From Streptomyces soli (GTDB lineage: Bacteria > Actinomycetota > Actinomycetes > Streptomycetales > Streptomycetaceae), in contig NZ_RJVR01000331.1 in NCBI RefSeq assembly GCF_003999195.1, positions 1 to 64,000 on the forward strand: 64,000 nt of DNA, written 5' to 3'. The translations under genes were made by a program, and so were the position numbers. The notes below the pieces were generated by a model. It did not search any database. It was not told where the DNA came from and was given only the letters and a program-made list of their open reading frames with translations. Shown here one piece after another: positions 9,000 through 18,292 of this stretch (the first letter of the stretch is position 1; each line of letters opens with the position of its first letter).

Positions 9000-10793
9000 T
9001 TGTTCACCACCCGACCGACCCTGCAAGGCATCCACGGCATGGTGTCCTCCACGCACTGGCTCGCCTCCTCGACGGCCATGGCGGTGTTGGAGGACGACGG
9101 CAATGCCTTCGACGCAGCGGTCGCCGCCGGTTTCGTGCTGCACGTCGTCGAACCACACCTGAACGGACCTGCGGGCGAAGCTCCGATGATTCTGGCCCCG
9201 GTCGGCCATCGACCCCAAGTCCTTTGCGGGCAGGGCCCGGCACCCGCCGGCGCGACCATCGCGCACTACACGTCGCTCGGCCTGGACCTTGTGCCCGGCA
9301 CCGGTCCGCTGGCCGCCGCCGTGCCCGGCGCGTTCGACGCCTGGATGCTGCTTCTGCGCGATCACGGCACCAAGCGGCTTTCCGACGTACTGAAGTACGC
9401 CATCGGTTACGCCGAGCACGGGCACCCCGTCGTCGAGCGGATCGGCGAGACTGTCGAAACGGTACGGGAGCTCTTCGAAACCGAGTGGCCCACGTCAGCC
9501 GAGATCTATCTCCGCGACGGCAAGTCCCCTGCTCCCGGCGCCCTGCTACGCAATCCGGCGCTGGCTGACACCTGGCGGCGGGTCATCGCGGAAGCCGAAG
9601 CGGCGGGTTCCGGCCGCGAGACCCAGATCGACGCGGCCCGCAGGGTGTGGCGCGAGGGCTTCATCGCCGAGGCAATCGCAGAATTCGCGGCACGCCCCGC
9701 AATGGACACGTCCGGCGAGCGGCACGCCGGTACCCTCACCGGTGCGGACCTCGCCGCGTTCTCCGCGACCTACGAGGAGCCCGCCACCTACGACTGGAAT
9801 GGCTGGACGGTGGCCAAGCCGGGCCTGTGGAGCCAGGGCCCGGTCTTCCTGCAGCAGCTCGCCCTGCTGCGCGGCACCCATCTGGACTACGGCACGCCGG
9901 ACTACGTGCACACCCTCATTGAGGGCATGAAACTCACGATGGCCGACCGTGAGGCCTGGTACGGCGACAGTGCAGACGTGGCGCTGGAAACGCTGCTCTC
10001 CGCCGACTACAACGACGCCCGGCGTGCCCTCATCGGAGAGCGGGCTTCGTTCGAACTGCGGCCAGGCAGCCCCGACGGGCGGGACCCCCGGCTGAGCAAA
10101 CACGCCCGGCGCGTCGCCGACAACGGCCCCGTGGGCCTGCCGCCGGTTGCCGGCGCCGGTGAACCGACGGTGGCGAAGGACGGTTACACCCGAGGGGACA
10201 CCTGTCACCTGGACGTGGTCGACCGCTGGGGCAACATGATCGCCGCCACCCCGAGCGGCGGCTGGCTGCAGTCCAACCCCGCTGTGCCCGGCCTCGGCTT
10301 CCAGCTGGGCACCCGGCTGCAGATGACGTGGCTCGAGCCCGGACTGCCCAACTCCCTGTCCCCCGGCCGGCGCCCGCGTACCACGCTCACACCGTCCATG
10401 GCACTTCGGGATGGAGAGCCGATCATGGCATTCGGAACTCCCGGTGGTGATCAGCAGGACCAGTGGAGCGTGCATTTCTTCCTCGCCGTCGCATTGCGGG
10501 AGAAAGTGCGCGGCGGGCTCGACTTGCAAGGCGCGATCGACGCGCCGAATTGGCACAACGAGAGTTTTCCGAGTTCTTTCTATCCGCGGGTCATGAATCC
10601 GGGAAGTGTCACGGTGGAATCGCGAATCGGCGACCTCGCCATTGCCGAACTACGACGCCGCGGGCACGAGGTAACGGTCGGCGAACCATGGTCGGAGGGC
10701 CGGCTCTGCGCGGTCGCTCGCGACCCCGAAACCGGCGTCCTGTCGGCTGGCGCGAACCCGCGCGGTATGCAGGGTTATGCCGTCGGGCGATAG
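9000..10793 (+). CDS. gamma-glutamyltransferase-family N-terminal nucleophile hydrolase
   Basis: 597 residues from a TTG start with AAGGA about 6 bp upstream. The N-terminal motif SSTHWLASSTAMAVLEDDGN is typical of the family. The presumed autocatalytic nucleophile is Thr401 in GDTCHLDVVDRWGN, equivalent to TTH.SVVD in GGT. The PGGDQQDQW stretch near the C-terminus is also a family signature. No signal peptide is visible, so it is probably cytoplasmic. Relatives cleave gamma-glutamyl amides, cephalosporin side chains or other amides. It is followed by a 28-bp perfect hairpin, so it is probably transcribed as a single gene under the divergent LysR. Confidence 0.88.
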   Translation: MFTTRPTLQGIHGMVSSTHWLASSTAMAVLEDDGNAFDAAVAAGFVLHVVEPHLNGPAGEAPMILAPVGHRPQVLCGQGPAPAGATIAHYTSLGLDLVPGTGPLAAAVPGAFDAWMLLLRDHGTKRLSDVLKYAIGYAEHGHPVVERIGETVETVRELFETEWPTSAEIYLRDGKSPAPGALLRNPALADTWRRVIAEAEAAGSGRETQIDAARRVWREGFIAEAIAEFAARPAMDTSGERHAGTLTGADLAAFSATYEEPATYDWNGWTVAKPGLWSQGPVFLQQLALLRGTHLDYGTPDYVHTLIEGMKLTMADREAWYGDSADVALETLLSADYNDARRALIGERASFELRPGSPDGRDPRLSKHARRVADNGPVGLPPVAGAGEPTVAKDGYTRGDTCHLDVVDRWGNMIAATPSGGWLQSNPAVPGLGFQLGTRLQMTWLEPGLPNSLSPGRRPRTTLTPSMALRDGEPIMAFGTPGGDQQDQWSVHFFLAVALREKVRGGLDLQGAIDAPNWHNESFPSSFYPRVMNPGSVTVESRIGDLAIAELRRRGHEVTVGEPWSEGRLCAVARDPETGVLSAGANPRGMQGYAVGR

Positions 10794-10798
10794 CGACG

Positions 10799-10858
10799 GG
10801 CATGGCGAAGGGTGAATAGCGGTCCGAACCCGGACCGCTATTCACCCTTCGCCATGCC
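10799..10858 (+). terminator. strong intrinsic terminator after the GGT-like gene
   Basis: Perfect 28-bp inverted repeat (10799-10826 and 10831-10858) with a 4-base loop AACC, followed by AATTTTG. It starts 5 bp after the TAG stop. The symmetry also makes a usable hairpin on the minus strand, but no minus gene ends here. Confidence 0.88.
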
Positions 10859-10972
10859 AATTTTGTAGGGGAACGAAAGATCGTAACAGTACTTAACTTA
10901 TCCGCAATGGAACACGCGGGAACAGGAACTACCTTGAGCCTCACATAAAATGAAGCACTGGGAGTTTCTTCT

Positions 10973-12628
10973 ATGTTCCTTCGGTGTTCGAAATTTCCGC
11001 GCGGCGCCCCGCTTCGGGTTGCGGTGATTTCCTTGGCCGCGGCCATGCTCGCCGCTTGCGTCCCCATCCAGCACCTCAGCGTCCCCGGCGGTCACACCGA
11101 CGCCTACGGCGCCCCCATCAGTAACCAACAGGTCAGTTCAGGCGGCACGCTCGTGATGGGCTTGTCCGGCGATCCGGACGAGCTCGACCCGACCACATCC
11201 AGCTCGTCGTTGACGCGCAACGTGCTGAGCGCGATCTGCGAGAAGCTGTACGACACCAATGCGAGCGGCAAGATCGTCCCGCAGCTCGCGACCGCGTTGC
11301 CCACGATCTCGGGCGACGGGCGGACCGTGACGATTCCGGTCCGCACCGGCATCGTGTTCGCCGACGGCACCGCATTCAACGCGAAGGCCGTGCGCACCAG
11401 CCTGTGGCGCCATCTCACCTCGGCGACTTCGGCGCGCACCAGCGAAATGGGCCCGATCGACAGCATCAAGGCTACCGACGCGACCCATGTGGTGCTCCAC
11501 TTCAAGCGCGCGTTCGCGCCGATCACCGCCGCGCTCGCCGACCGGGCCGGGATGATCATGTCGCCGACCGCGCTGGCCGCGAAGGGCGACAATTTCGGCG
11601 AGTCACCTGTCTGCGTCGGTCCGTTCAAGTTCGTCAATCGCGTCCCGCAGACCTCCATCACAGTCACGCGCGACCCGTTGTACTACGACGCCGCCCACGT
11701 CCACCTCGACAAGATCATCTACCGGATCATGCCGGACGCGAACATCCGGGCCGCGAATCTGCGCTCCGGCGATATCCAGGTGGCCGACACGATCTCCCCG
11801 CAGGACGTCGACGTGCTGGACAAGGATCCGAAGCTGAAGGTCCTGCAGTCCAACTATCTCGGATATCGGGGAATCGTGATCAACACCGGCAACGTGGACG
11901 GTGCCGGAAAGCCCCCGAAAGCCATCAACACCCCGATGGCGCGGGACTCCAGAGTCCGGGCAGCCTTCGCCTACAGCATCGACCGCAAGACCTCGGTCAA
12001 CACCGTGTTCAACAACTGGTTCGATCCGGCGTGCTCGCCCATCGCCCCGTCGACCCAATATGCCTCGGCGGCCAGCAATGCCTGCCCGGCGTTCAACCCG
12101 CAGCGCTCACGTCAACTGCTCGCCGCAGCGGGCGTCCATGTGCCGCTCAAGGTAACCCTCAAGGTGGCCAACACCCAGGACGAACTCCGGTATGCCGAGG
12201 CGCTGCAGGCCAGCGTGGCCGAGGGAGGCTTCGATCTGCAGATCGTCCCGGTCGAATACTCCACATTGCTCACTATGCGGAAGAGCGGCGATTTCGAGCT
12301 GATGCAAACCGGCTGGTCCGGGCGAATCGACCCGGACGGGAACACCACGAGCTTCCTCGCCACGGCCGCGAGCTCCAACTTCGGCGGATTCTCCTCGGCG
12401 CAGCTGGACGACCTGCTCGCCCGGGCCGCAGAGATCACCGACACCGCGAAGCGGGCCGAACTGTACGGACAGGCCGTAAAGCTGATCCAGCGGGAGAACC
12501 CCATCGTGTACCTCTACCGGATGCGCAACCTCACCGTGTACTCCACCCGGGTCGCCGGCGTCGAGATGTACTCCGACGGACTGGTCCGGCTCGGCAAGGC
12601 CGCGTTCGTCTCAGGCCAGGAGGGCTGA
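10973..12628 (+). CDS. ABC transporter solute-binding lipoprotein (SBP family 5, peptide/nickel type)
   Basis: 551 residues. The signal peptide ends in a lipobox LAAC with acylated Cys29. The mature part shows the SBP_bac_5 pattern (DELDPTTSSSSLTRNVLSAI early, then LDRASVAL-like core and RENPIVYLYR near the end). It captures the substrate outside the membrane for the permeases encoded immediately downstream, 3 bp after its stop. RBS GGGAG is about 9 bp before the ATG. First gene of a five-gene importer/amidase run. Confidence 0.9.
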   Translation: MFLRCSKFPRGAPLRVAVISLAAAMLAACVPIQHLSVPGGHTDAYGAPISNQQVSSGGTLVMGLSGDPDELDPTTSSSSLTRNVLSAICEKLYDTNASGKIVPQLATALPTISGDGRTVTIPVRTGIVFADGTAFNAKAVRTSLWRHLTSATSARTSEMGPIDSIKATDATHVVLHFKRAFAPITAALADRAGMIMSPTALAAKGDNFGESPVCVGPFKFVNRVPQTSITVTRDPLYYDAAHVHLDKIIYRIMPDANIRAANLRSGDIQVADTISPQDVDVLDKDPKLKVLQSNYLGYRGIVINTGNVDGAGKPPKAINTPMARDSRVRAAFAYSIDRKTSVNTVFNNWFDPACSPIAPSTQYASAASNACPAFNPQRSRQLLAAAGVHVPLKVTLKVANTQDELRYAEALQASVAEGGFDLQIVPVEYSTLLTMRKSGDFELMQTGWSGRIDPDGNTTSFLATAASSNFGGFSSAQLDDLLARAAEITDTAKRAELYGQAVKLIQRENPIVYLYRMRNLTVYSTRVAGVEMYSDGLVRLGKAAFVSGQEG

Positions 12629-12631
12629 ACT

Positions 12632-13588
12632 TTGCTGCGCTATCTGTTCCACCGCCTCTGGCAGTCCGCCGTCACGCTCGTGCTCGCGTCGATCGTCGTC
12701 TTCGTCGGCGTGCGCGCGCTGCCGGGTGACCCGGCGCTGGCGATGGCCGGTGAAAATGCCGACCCCGCGACGATCAAGGCGATACGGGCCCAGCTCGGCC
12801 TGGACCAATCCCTCCCGGTTCAGTACCTCCGGTTCGCCGGCCACGCGCTGACCGGCGACTTCGGCAAGTCGACCGCGACCGGGATGCCGGTCAACCAGAT
12901 GATCGGCGCGACGCTGCCGGTGACGATCCAACTCGCGCTCTACGCGATGGCCATCGCCGTGCTGGCCGGGATGACGGCGGGCGTGGTCGCGGCGGTCTTC
13001 CGGGGCCGGTGGCCCGAGTGGGCGGCGAACGGCTTCTCCCTGCTCGCGCTGTCCGTGCCGACCTTCTGGGTCGGTATCCTCGCGATCCTTTACCTTTCCG
13101 TGCAGCTGGGCTGGTTTCCCGCATCGGGCTACGTCGCCCTCTCCGAAAATCCGCTGCGCTGGATGTATTACCTGACCCTGCCGGCACTGATCCTCGGGAT
13201 ATCTCATGCCGCGGTCATCCAGCGCCAGACCCGGGCGTCGATGGTCGGCACACTCACCGCCGATTTCGTGCGCACCGCGCGTGCGAAGGGCCTGGGCAGC
13301 GGCGCCGTGATCCTCCGGTACGGCTTGCGCAACAGCCTGATCGTGGTGACCACGGTCATCGGCCTGCAACTCGGTGGCCTGATCGCCGGCGGGGTGGTCA
13401 CCGAGCGCATCTTCAGCCTCCCCGGCATGGGCAAGCTCACCCTCGACTCGGTGTTCACCCGGGACTATCCGGTCATCCAGGCCGTCGTCCTGGTCGTCAC
13501 CGCGGCCTACATCGTGATCAATCTGCTGATCGATCTCCTTTACACGGCCATCGATCCTCGCATTCGAGTGTCCGGGAGGGCGCAGTGA
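12632..13588 (+). CDS. ABC permease, DppB/OppB type
   Basis: 318 residues with about six membrane helices. The N-terminal VFVGVRALPGDPA motif is typical of DppB/OppB/NikB. The EAA-type loop FVRTARAKGLGSGAVILRYGLRNSL contacts the ATPase. TTG start 3 bp after the SBP stop with AGGAGGG upstream. The stop overlaps the start of the DppC-type gene as GTGA. Confidence 0.93.
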   Translation: MLRYLFHRLWQSAVTLVLASIVVFVGVRALPGDPALAMAGENADPATIKAIRAQLGLDQSLPVQYLRFAGHALTGDFGKSTATGMPVNQMIGATLPVTIQLALYAMAIAVLAGMTAGVVAAVFRGRWPEWAANGFSLLALSVPTFWVGILAILYLSVQLGWFPASGYVALSENPLRWMYYLTLPALILGISHAAVIQRQTRASMVGTLTADFVRTARAKGLGSGAVILRYGLRNSLIVVTTVIGLQLGGLIAGGVVTERIFSLPGMGKLTLDSVFTRDYPVIQAVVLVVTAAYIVINLLIDLLYTAIDPRIRVSGRAQ

Positions 13589-14472
13589 CCGCAATCGCCG
13601 AAACTCCCGCCGAAACCCCCGTCGCGAATCTCGGGCGGGTACGCGGGCGGGTGGTGCGCAAGCTGTTGCACAACCCGATGGGTCTGGTCGGCGGCGCGCT
13701 GCTGCTGATAGTGATCCTCGCCGGGGTGCTCGCGCCCTGGCTCGCGCCCTACTCGCCGACCGAGGTGCATTTCTCGACGCCGTTCCAGCAGCCGGGCACC
13801 GTCGGATTCGCGCTGGGCACCGATGACCTCGGCAGGGACGTGCTGTCACGGGTGCTGTACGGCGCGCGCGCTTCGTTCGAGGTCGGCGTGCTGTCGGTGC
13901 TGCTCGCGGTCGTCGTCGGCGTCCCACTCGGGCTGCTCTCGGGTTACTGGCACTGGCTGGACACTCTGGTGTCCAGACTCGCCGATCTCATGCTCGCGTT
14001 CCCCTTTCTCATCCTCGCGGTCGGCCTCGCCGCGATCAACGGCGGCGGGCTCGGAAACGCGGCGATCGCGCTGGGCATAGCCAACATTCCCACCATGATC
14101 CGTGTGGTCCGCGCCGAAACCCTGCGGTTGAAGGACACCGATTTCGTGCTCGCCGCGCACACCATGGACGCGGGAGCATGGCGGATCCTCGGGCAACACA
14201 TCCTGCCCAACGCCTTGTCCGCGATCATCGTGCAGGCCACGGTGATCATGCCGGCAGCCGTGCTCGGCGAAGCCGTCCTGTCCTTCCTCGGGCTGGGCAT
14301 CCAGCCCCCGAAGCCGAGCCTGGGCATCATGCTCTCCGACGCCCAGCAGTACCTGTTCCGTACTCCGTGGCCAGCCGTCTTCCCCGGCATCGTGATCGCG
14401 CTGATCTGCCTCGGGTTCAACCTGTTCGGCGACGCCCTGCGGGACGCGCTCGATCCGAAGACCGGAAAGTGA
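13585..14472 (+). CDS. ABC permease, DppC/OppC type
   Basis: 295 residues from GTG 13585, which overlaps the TGA of the preceding permease and has GGAGGG upstream; the frame is open further upstream but that part shadows dppB. A short cytoplasmic N-terminus, then NPMGLVGGALLLIVILAGVLA and LGTDDLGRDVLSRVLYGAR, both diagnostic for DppC/OppC. It pairs with the DppB-type protein to form the transport channel. Confidence 0.93.
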   Translation: MTAIAETPAETPVANLGRVRGRVVRKLLHNPMGLVGGALLLIVILAGVLAPWLAPYSPTEVHFSTPFQQPGTVGFALGTDDLGRDVLSRVLYGARASFEVGVLSVLLAVVVGVPLGLLSGYWHWLDTLVSRLADLMLAFPFLILAVGLAAINGGGLGNAAIALGIANIPTMIRVVRAETLRLKDTDFVLAAHTMDAGAWRILGQHILPNALSAIIVQATVIMPAAVLGEAVLSFLGLGIQPPKPSLGIMLSDAQQYLFRTPWPAVFPGIVIALICLGFNLFGDALRDALDPKTGK

Positions 14473-14482
14473 GGGCTGAGTG

Positions 14483-16108
14483 ATGACGAGATCCGATGCC
14501 GAGCCGCTGCTGGAAGTGAGCGATCTCGAGGTGTCCTTCGCGGCCGGCGCGGTCCCCGCGGTGCAGGGTGCCGGTTTCCGGCTGATGCCGGGACAGCGGG
14601 TCGCGGTGGTCGGCGAGTCCGGCTCCGGTAAGTCGACCACCGCACACGCCGTCATGGGTCTGCTGCCCGGTTCGGGCCGGGTCACCGGTGGCCGGATCCG
14701 CTTGCGGGGCGAGGACATCACGTATGCCGACGAGAAGCGGCTGCGGCGGTTGCGCGGGCGCGAGATCGGGCTCGTTCCGCAGGACCCGATGTCCAATCTC
14801 AATCCGGTCGCGCGGGTGGGGCGGCAGGTCGCGGAAACCCTGGTGGTGCACGGCATGGCCAGCAGGCGTGAAGCACCCGCACGCGCGGTCGAGATCCTGG
14901 GGGAGGCTGGGCTCCCGGAGCCGGCCCGCCGGGCGCGGCAGTACCCGCACGAGTTGTCCGGCGGCATGCGCCAGCGCGTCCTGATCGCGATCGGCCTGGC
15001 CTGCCGCCCGGATCTGCTGATCGCGGACGAGCCGACCTCCGCGCTCGATGTGACCGTGCAACGGCAGATCCTCGACCACTTGGAGAACCTGACCAAGGAG
15101 CTGGGCACCGCGCTGCTGCTGGTCACGCACGATCTGGGCCTGGCGGTCGACCGGGCCGACCAGGTGGTGGTGATGTCCAAGGGCAAGGTGGTCGAAGCGG
15201 GCCCCGCGCGGCAGATCCTCACCGATCCGGAGCACGAGTACACCAGGAGACTCGTGACTGCCGCGCCCTCTCTGGCGACTCCACGCCGGCGGGCGGTCGT
15301 GCCCGGCGAGCACAGCCAGCACAGCGAAGAGCCGGTGCTGGAGGTCGACCGGGTATCGAAGGAGTACCGCATCCCCGGGCGGGGCGGCGTGCTGCGTGCC
15401 GTCGATGAGGTGTCCTTCACCGTGGGACGCGGACGTACGACGGCGATCGTCGGCGAATCGGGCTCCGGCAAGACCACGACGGCCAGGATGGTGCTCGGGC
15501 TTGTCCCGGCGACCACCGGCGCCATCCGGCTCGACGGCTCGGAAATGGTCGGACTCCGTGGTGCGCGGCTGCGCGCGGCACGCCGGGCCATGCAGCCGGT
15601 TTTCCAGGATCCGTACGCGTCGCTGGATCCGACGTTCACGGTCGAGCGGCTGATCACCGAGCCGCTGCGGATCTTCGGCGTCGGCGACCGCGCCGAACGC
15701 CGGGTCAGGGTGCTGGAACTGCTGGAGCAGGTCGCGCTGCCGGCCGCCGTAACCCAGCGGTACCCGAACGAGCTGTCCGGCGGCCAGCGCCAGCGGGTGG
15801 CGATCGCCCGCGCGCTCGCGCTCGGTCCCCGGCTGGTCGTCTGCGACGAGGCGGTCTCCGCGCTGGACGTACTGGTGCAGGACCAGATTCTGAAGCTGCT
15901 CGACACCCTTCAGCACGAACTCGGGCTCAGTTATCTGTTCATCTCGCACGATCTCTCCGTCGTCAGGTCGATCGCCCATGACGTCGTGGTCATGCGCGGC
16001 GGCCGGGTGGTCGAGCAGGGCCCGGTCGACCAGGTGCTCAACTCGCCGGCGGACCCCTACACGCAACAGCTTCTTGAGGCGATCCCCGGTGCGGGGACGT
16101 TCAACTGA
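14483..16108 (+). CDS. fused double ABC ATPase (DppD-DppF type)
   Basis: About 541 residues from ATG 14483 (GAGGG 7 bp upstream; a GTG at 14480 is in frame). Two complete nucleotide-binding domains are joined in tandem. Each has a Walker A (GESGSGKST and GESGSGKTT), a signature (LSGGMRQR and LSGGQRQR) and a Walker B (LLIADEPTSALD and LVVCDEAVSALD). The fused layout supplies both ATPases of the importer in one chain. A frequent actinobacterial arrangement for peptide/nickel-type systems. Confidence 0.93.
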   Translation: MTRSDAEPLLEVSDLEVSFAAGAVPAVQGAGFRLMPGQRVAVVGESGSGKSTTAHAVMGLLPGSGRVTGGRIRLRGEDITYADEKRLRRLRGREIGLVPQDPMSNLNPVARVGRQVAETLVVHGMASRREAPARAVEILGEAGLPEPARRARQYPHELSGGMRQRVLIAIGLACRPDLLIADEPTSALDVTVQRQILDHLENLTKELGTALLLVTHDLGLAVDRADQVVVMSKGKVVEAGPARQILTDPEHEYTRRLVTAAPSLATPRRRAVVPGEHSQHSEEPVLEVDRVSKEYRIPGRGGVLRAVDEVSFTVGRGRTTAIVGESGSGKTTTARMVLGLVPATTGAIRLDGSEMVGLRGARLRAARRAMQPVFQDPYASLDPTFTVERLITEPLRIFGVGDRAERRVRVLELLEQVALPAAVTQRYPNELSGGQRQRVAIARALALGPRLVVCDEAVSALDVLVQDQILKLLDTLQHELGLSYLFISHDLSVVRSIAHDVVVMRGGRVVEQGPVDQVLNSPADPYTQQLLEAIPGAGTFN

Positions 16109-16384
16109 CCTCACTCCCCGGTGTACGCGGTCGGGGGCCGGTGGCCGTCGCATCAGCGCGGGCGACCAGCGGCCCTCTCCCGCCAAGGACAACCCACCCT
16201 GGAAAACAACCGTCTGACGCCAGATCACTCCTGCGGGGTCGGGTCAGCACATAGTCACCCACTCTGAACAGAGCCTGTTTGCCGCCGTGGAAACGTGACC
16301 GACACCCGACTGATACGCCCGGGACAATTGTCGCCGTTTTGATGACCAAGCCCACCGGTTCAACCCCTGTCAAAGGAGCACACC

Positions 16385-18064
16385 ATCAACGACCAATCGC
16401 TCCCGCGCAAACAGTTCACCCGGCGCCACGCCGTAGCCATCGCGACTGCCGCGCTGACCGTCGCCGGTACGACATCGGTGACCACGTCCAGAGCCGACGC
16501 GGCTGACCTCCCCCAGCGCTTCCGCTCGGAGGTGCCCCCAGCCGGGAAGCCGCTCCCCGTCGACCTCGAGACGGCGACCGTCGCGCAGCTGACTGCTCTC
16601 CTCGACGCCGGCAAGATCACCAGCGTCACGCTCACCGAGGCCTATCTCGAGCGCATCAAGGCTCTGAACTCCCAGGGGCCCTCGCTCAACGCCGTACGTA
16701 CCCTCAACCCCGACGCCATGAAGGAAGCAGCCGCCGCCGACAAGGCGCGGCGCGGCAACGGCCCGCACAGCCCCCTGCTCGGTATACCGGTCATCGTCAA
16801 GGACAACATCGACGTCGCGGGCCTGCCGACCACCGCCGGGTCGGTGGCGCTCACCAACTCCCGACCCGAGAAGGACGCACCTGTCGTGGCGCGGCTCCGC
16901 GAGGCCGGAGCGGTCATCATCGGCAAGGCCAACCTCACCGAGTTCGCCAACTACCTGACCACCGGCATGCCCGGCGGCTACAGCTCGCTCGGCGGGCAGG
17001 TGCTCAACGCCTACGACGCGAGCCAGACCCCGAGCGGATCCAGCGCCGGTTCCGGCGTCGCGGCGTCCATCGGCCTCGCCGCCGTCGCCATCGGGACCGA
17101 GACCTCCGGATCCATCCTCAGCCCCGCGTACTCCAACTCCGTCGTCGGCATCAAGCCGACGGTGGGGCTGGCCAGCCGCGCGGGCATCGTTCCGATCGCC
17201 GCCAGCCAGGACACGGCGGGACCGCTCACGCGCACGGTCGCCGACGCCGCGGCGACGCTCACCGCCATCGACGGCACCGACCCGGAGGACCCTGCCACCG
17301 CCTCCAACCCGCTGGTCGGGCACGACTTCACCAAGGACCTGTCGGCCACCGCCCTGCAAGGGGCCCGCATCGGCGTCGTCGCCAGCCAGGTCCCGGCCAC
17401 CGGAACCGACAACCGCACCCTGTGGGACGCGGCCATCACGGCGCTCAAGGCCCGGGGCGCGACGCTCGTCGACGTCACCCTCGACACCACGGGGCACCCC
17501 TCGACCGTCCTGACCTACGAGTTCCAGCGTGACCTGGACACCTACCTGGCCAGGCTGCCGGCGCACGCCCCCATGAAGAGCCTCGCCGACATCATCGCCT
17601 ACAACAACGCGCACCCGGCGCAGGCCCTGAAGTTCGGGCAGGTCCACGCGCTGGAGTCGCAAGCCATGGACCACAGCCCGGACAGCGCCGCCACCACCAC
17701 CTACAAGGCGGACCGCGCCCAGGACCTGGCCGACAGCAAGGACCGCATCGACACAGTCATGAAGGACAACAACCTGACGGCGCTGCTGTTCGCCAACAGC
17801 GGCAGCGCGGGCATCGGCGCGAAGGCCGGCTACCCCTCGATCAGCGTCCCCGCCGGCTACCAGGCCGCCAACCGACGGCCGTTCAGTATCTCGTTCCTCG
17901 GCCAGGCGTGGAGCGAGCCCACCCTCATCGGCTACGCCTACGACTACGAGCAGGCCACCAAGCTGCGCCAGCCGCCAACGGTGATCAACCCGGCACCGTA
18001 CTACTGCACCGCCCTCACCAGCTCCACCAACTCCACCAGTTCCAGCGGCTCCTGCGCACCCTGA
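16385..18064 (+). CDS. Tat-exported amidase (amidase-signature family) with an apparent ATC start
   Basis: The catalytic part has the amidase-signature triad: Lys in [12 protein letters not shown], cis-Ser in GSSAGSG and nucleophile Ser in GTETSGSI. Upstream of the first GTG (16478) the same frame encodes a clear twin-arginine signal peptide ([16 protein letters not shown]..). That peptide begins after AAAGGAG (16372-16378) at codon ATC 16385, where an ATG would be expected. No ATG/GTG/TTG lies between the upstream in-frame stops (16340-16345) and 16478. The enzyme would cleave an amide outside the membrane, consistent with the importer upstream. Either a non-canonical start is used, the ATG is mutated, or a shorter cytoplasmic form starts at 16478. 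Confidence 0.85.
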   Translation: MNDQSLPRKQFTRRHAVAIATAALTVAGTTSVTTSRADAADLPQRFRSEVPPAGKPLPVDLETATVAQLTALLDAGKITSVTLTEAYLERIKALNSQGPSLNAVRTLNPDAMKEAAAADKARRGNGPHSPLLGIPVIVKDNIDVAGLPTTAGSVALTNSRPEKDAPVVARLREAGAVIIGKANLTEFANYLTTGMPGGYSSLGGQVLNAYDASQTPSGSSAGSGVAASIGLAAVAIGTETSGSILSPAYSNSVVGIKPTVGLASRAGIVPIAASQDTAGPLTRTVADAAATLTAIDGTDPEDPATASNPLVGHDFTKDLSATALQGARIGVVASQVPATGTDNRTLWDAAITALKARGATLVDVTLDTTGHPSTVLTYEFQRDLDTYLARLPAHAPMKSLADIIAYNNAHPAQALKFGQVHALESQAMDHSPDSAATTTYKADRAQDLADSKDRIDTVMKDNNLTALLFANSGSAGIGAKAGYPSISVPAGYQAANRRPFSISFLGQAWSEPTLIGYAYDYEQATKLRQPPTVINPAPYYCTALTSSTNSTSSSGSCAP

Positions 18065-18079
18065 TCCTTCCGCTCCTGC

Positions 18080-18109
18080 GGGGCCGCTCCCACGACCGGG
18101 GGCGGCCCC
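18080..18109 (+). terminator. intrinsic terminator after the amidase
   Basis: Inverted repeat GGGGCCGCTCCC / GGGGGCGGCCCC (12 bp, one mismatch) with a 6-base loop, 16 bp after the amidase stop. No T-run, as is common in Streptomyces. Confidence 0.65.
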
Positions 18110-18292
18110 TGGAACTACGCTCCGGGCTGGAACACCGGTATGAACAGGCACGGCCGGTGAAGTTCACGGCCGTCCCGTGCGACAGCATTTCCTCGAGCCG
18201 GTGTGTGCGTGGGTCGTTGTCGCGGACACGAATTGGTTGCGGAACCCGACCGCCATTGCGGCCAGATCGGGTGTGGGCCAGCATGACGCGGC

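Noticed and set aside
13303-13313. TTGCGCAA palindrome inside the DppB-type gene
   Set aside because: Within a coding region encoding conserved residues; chance occurrence.
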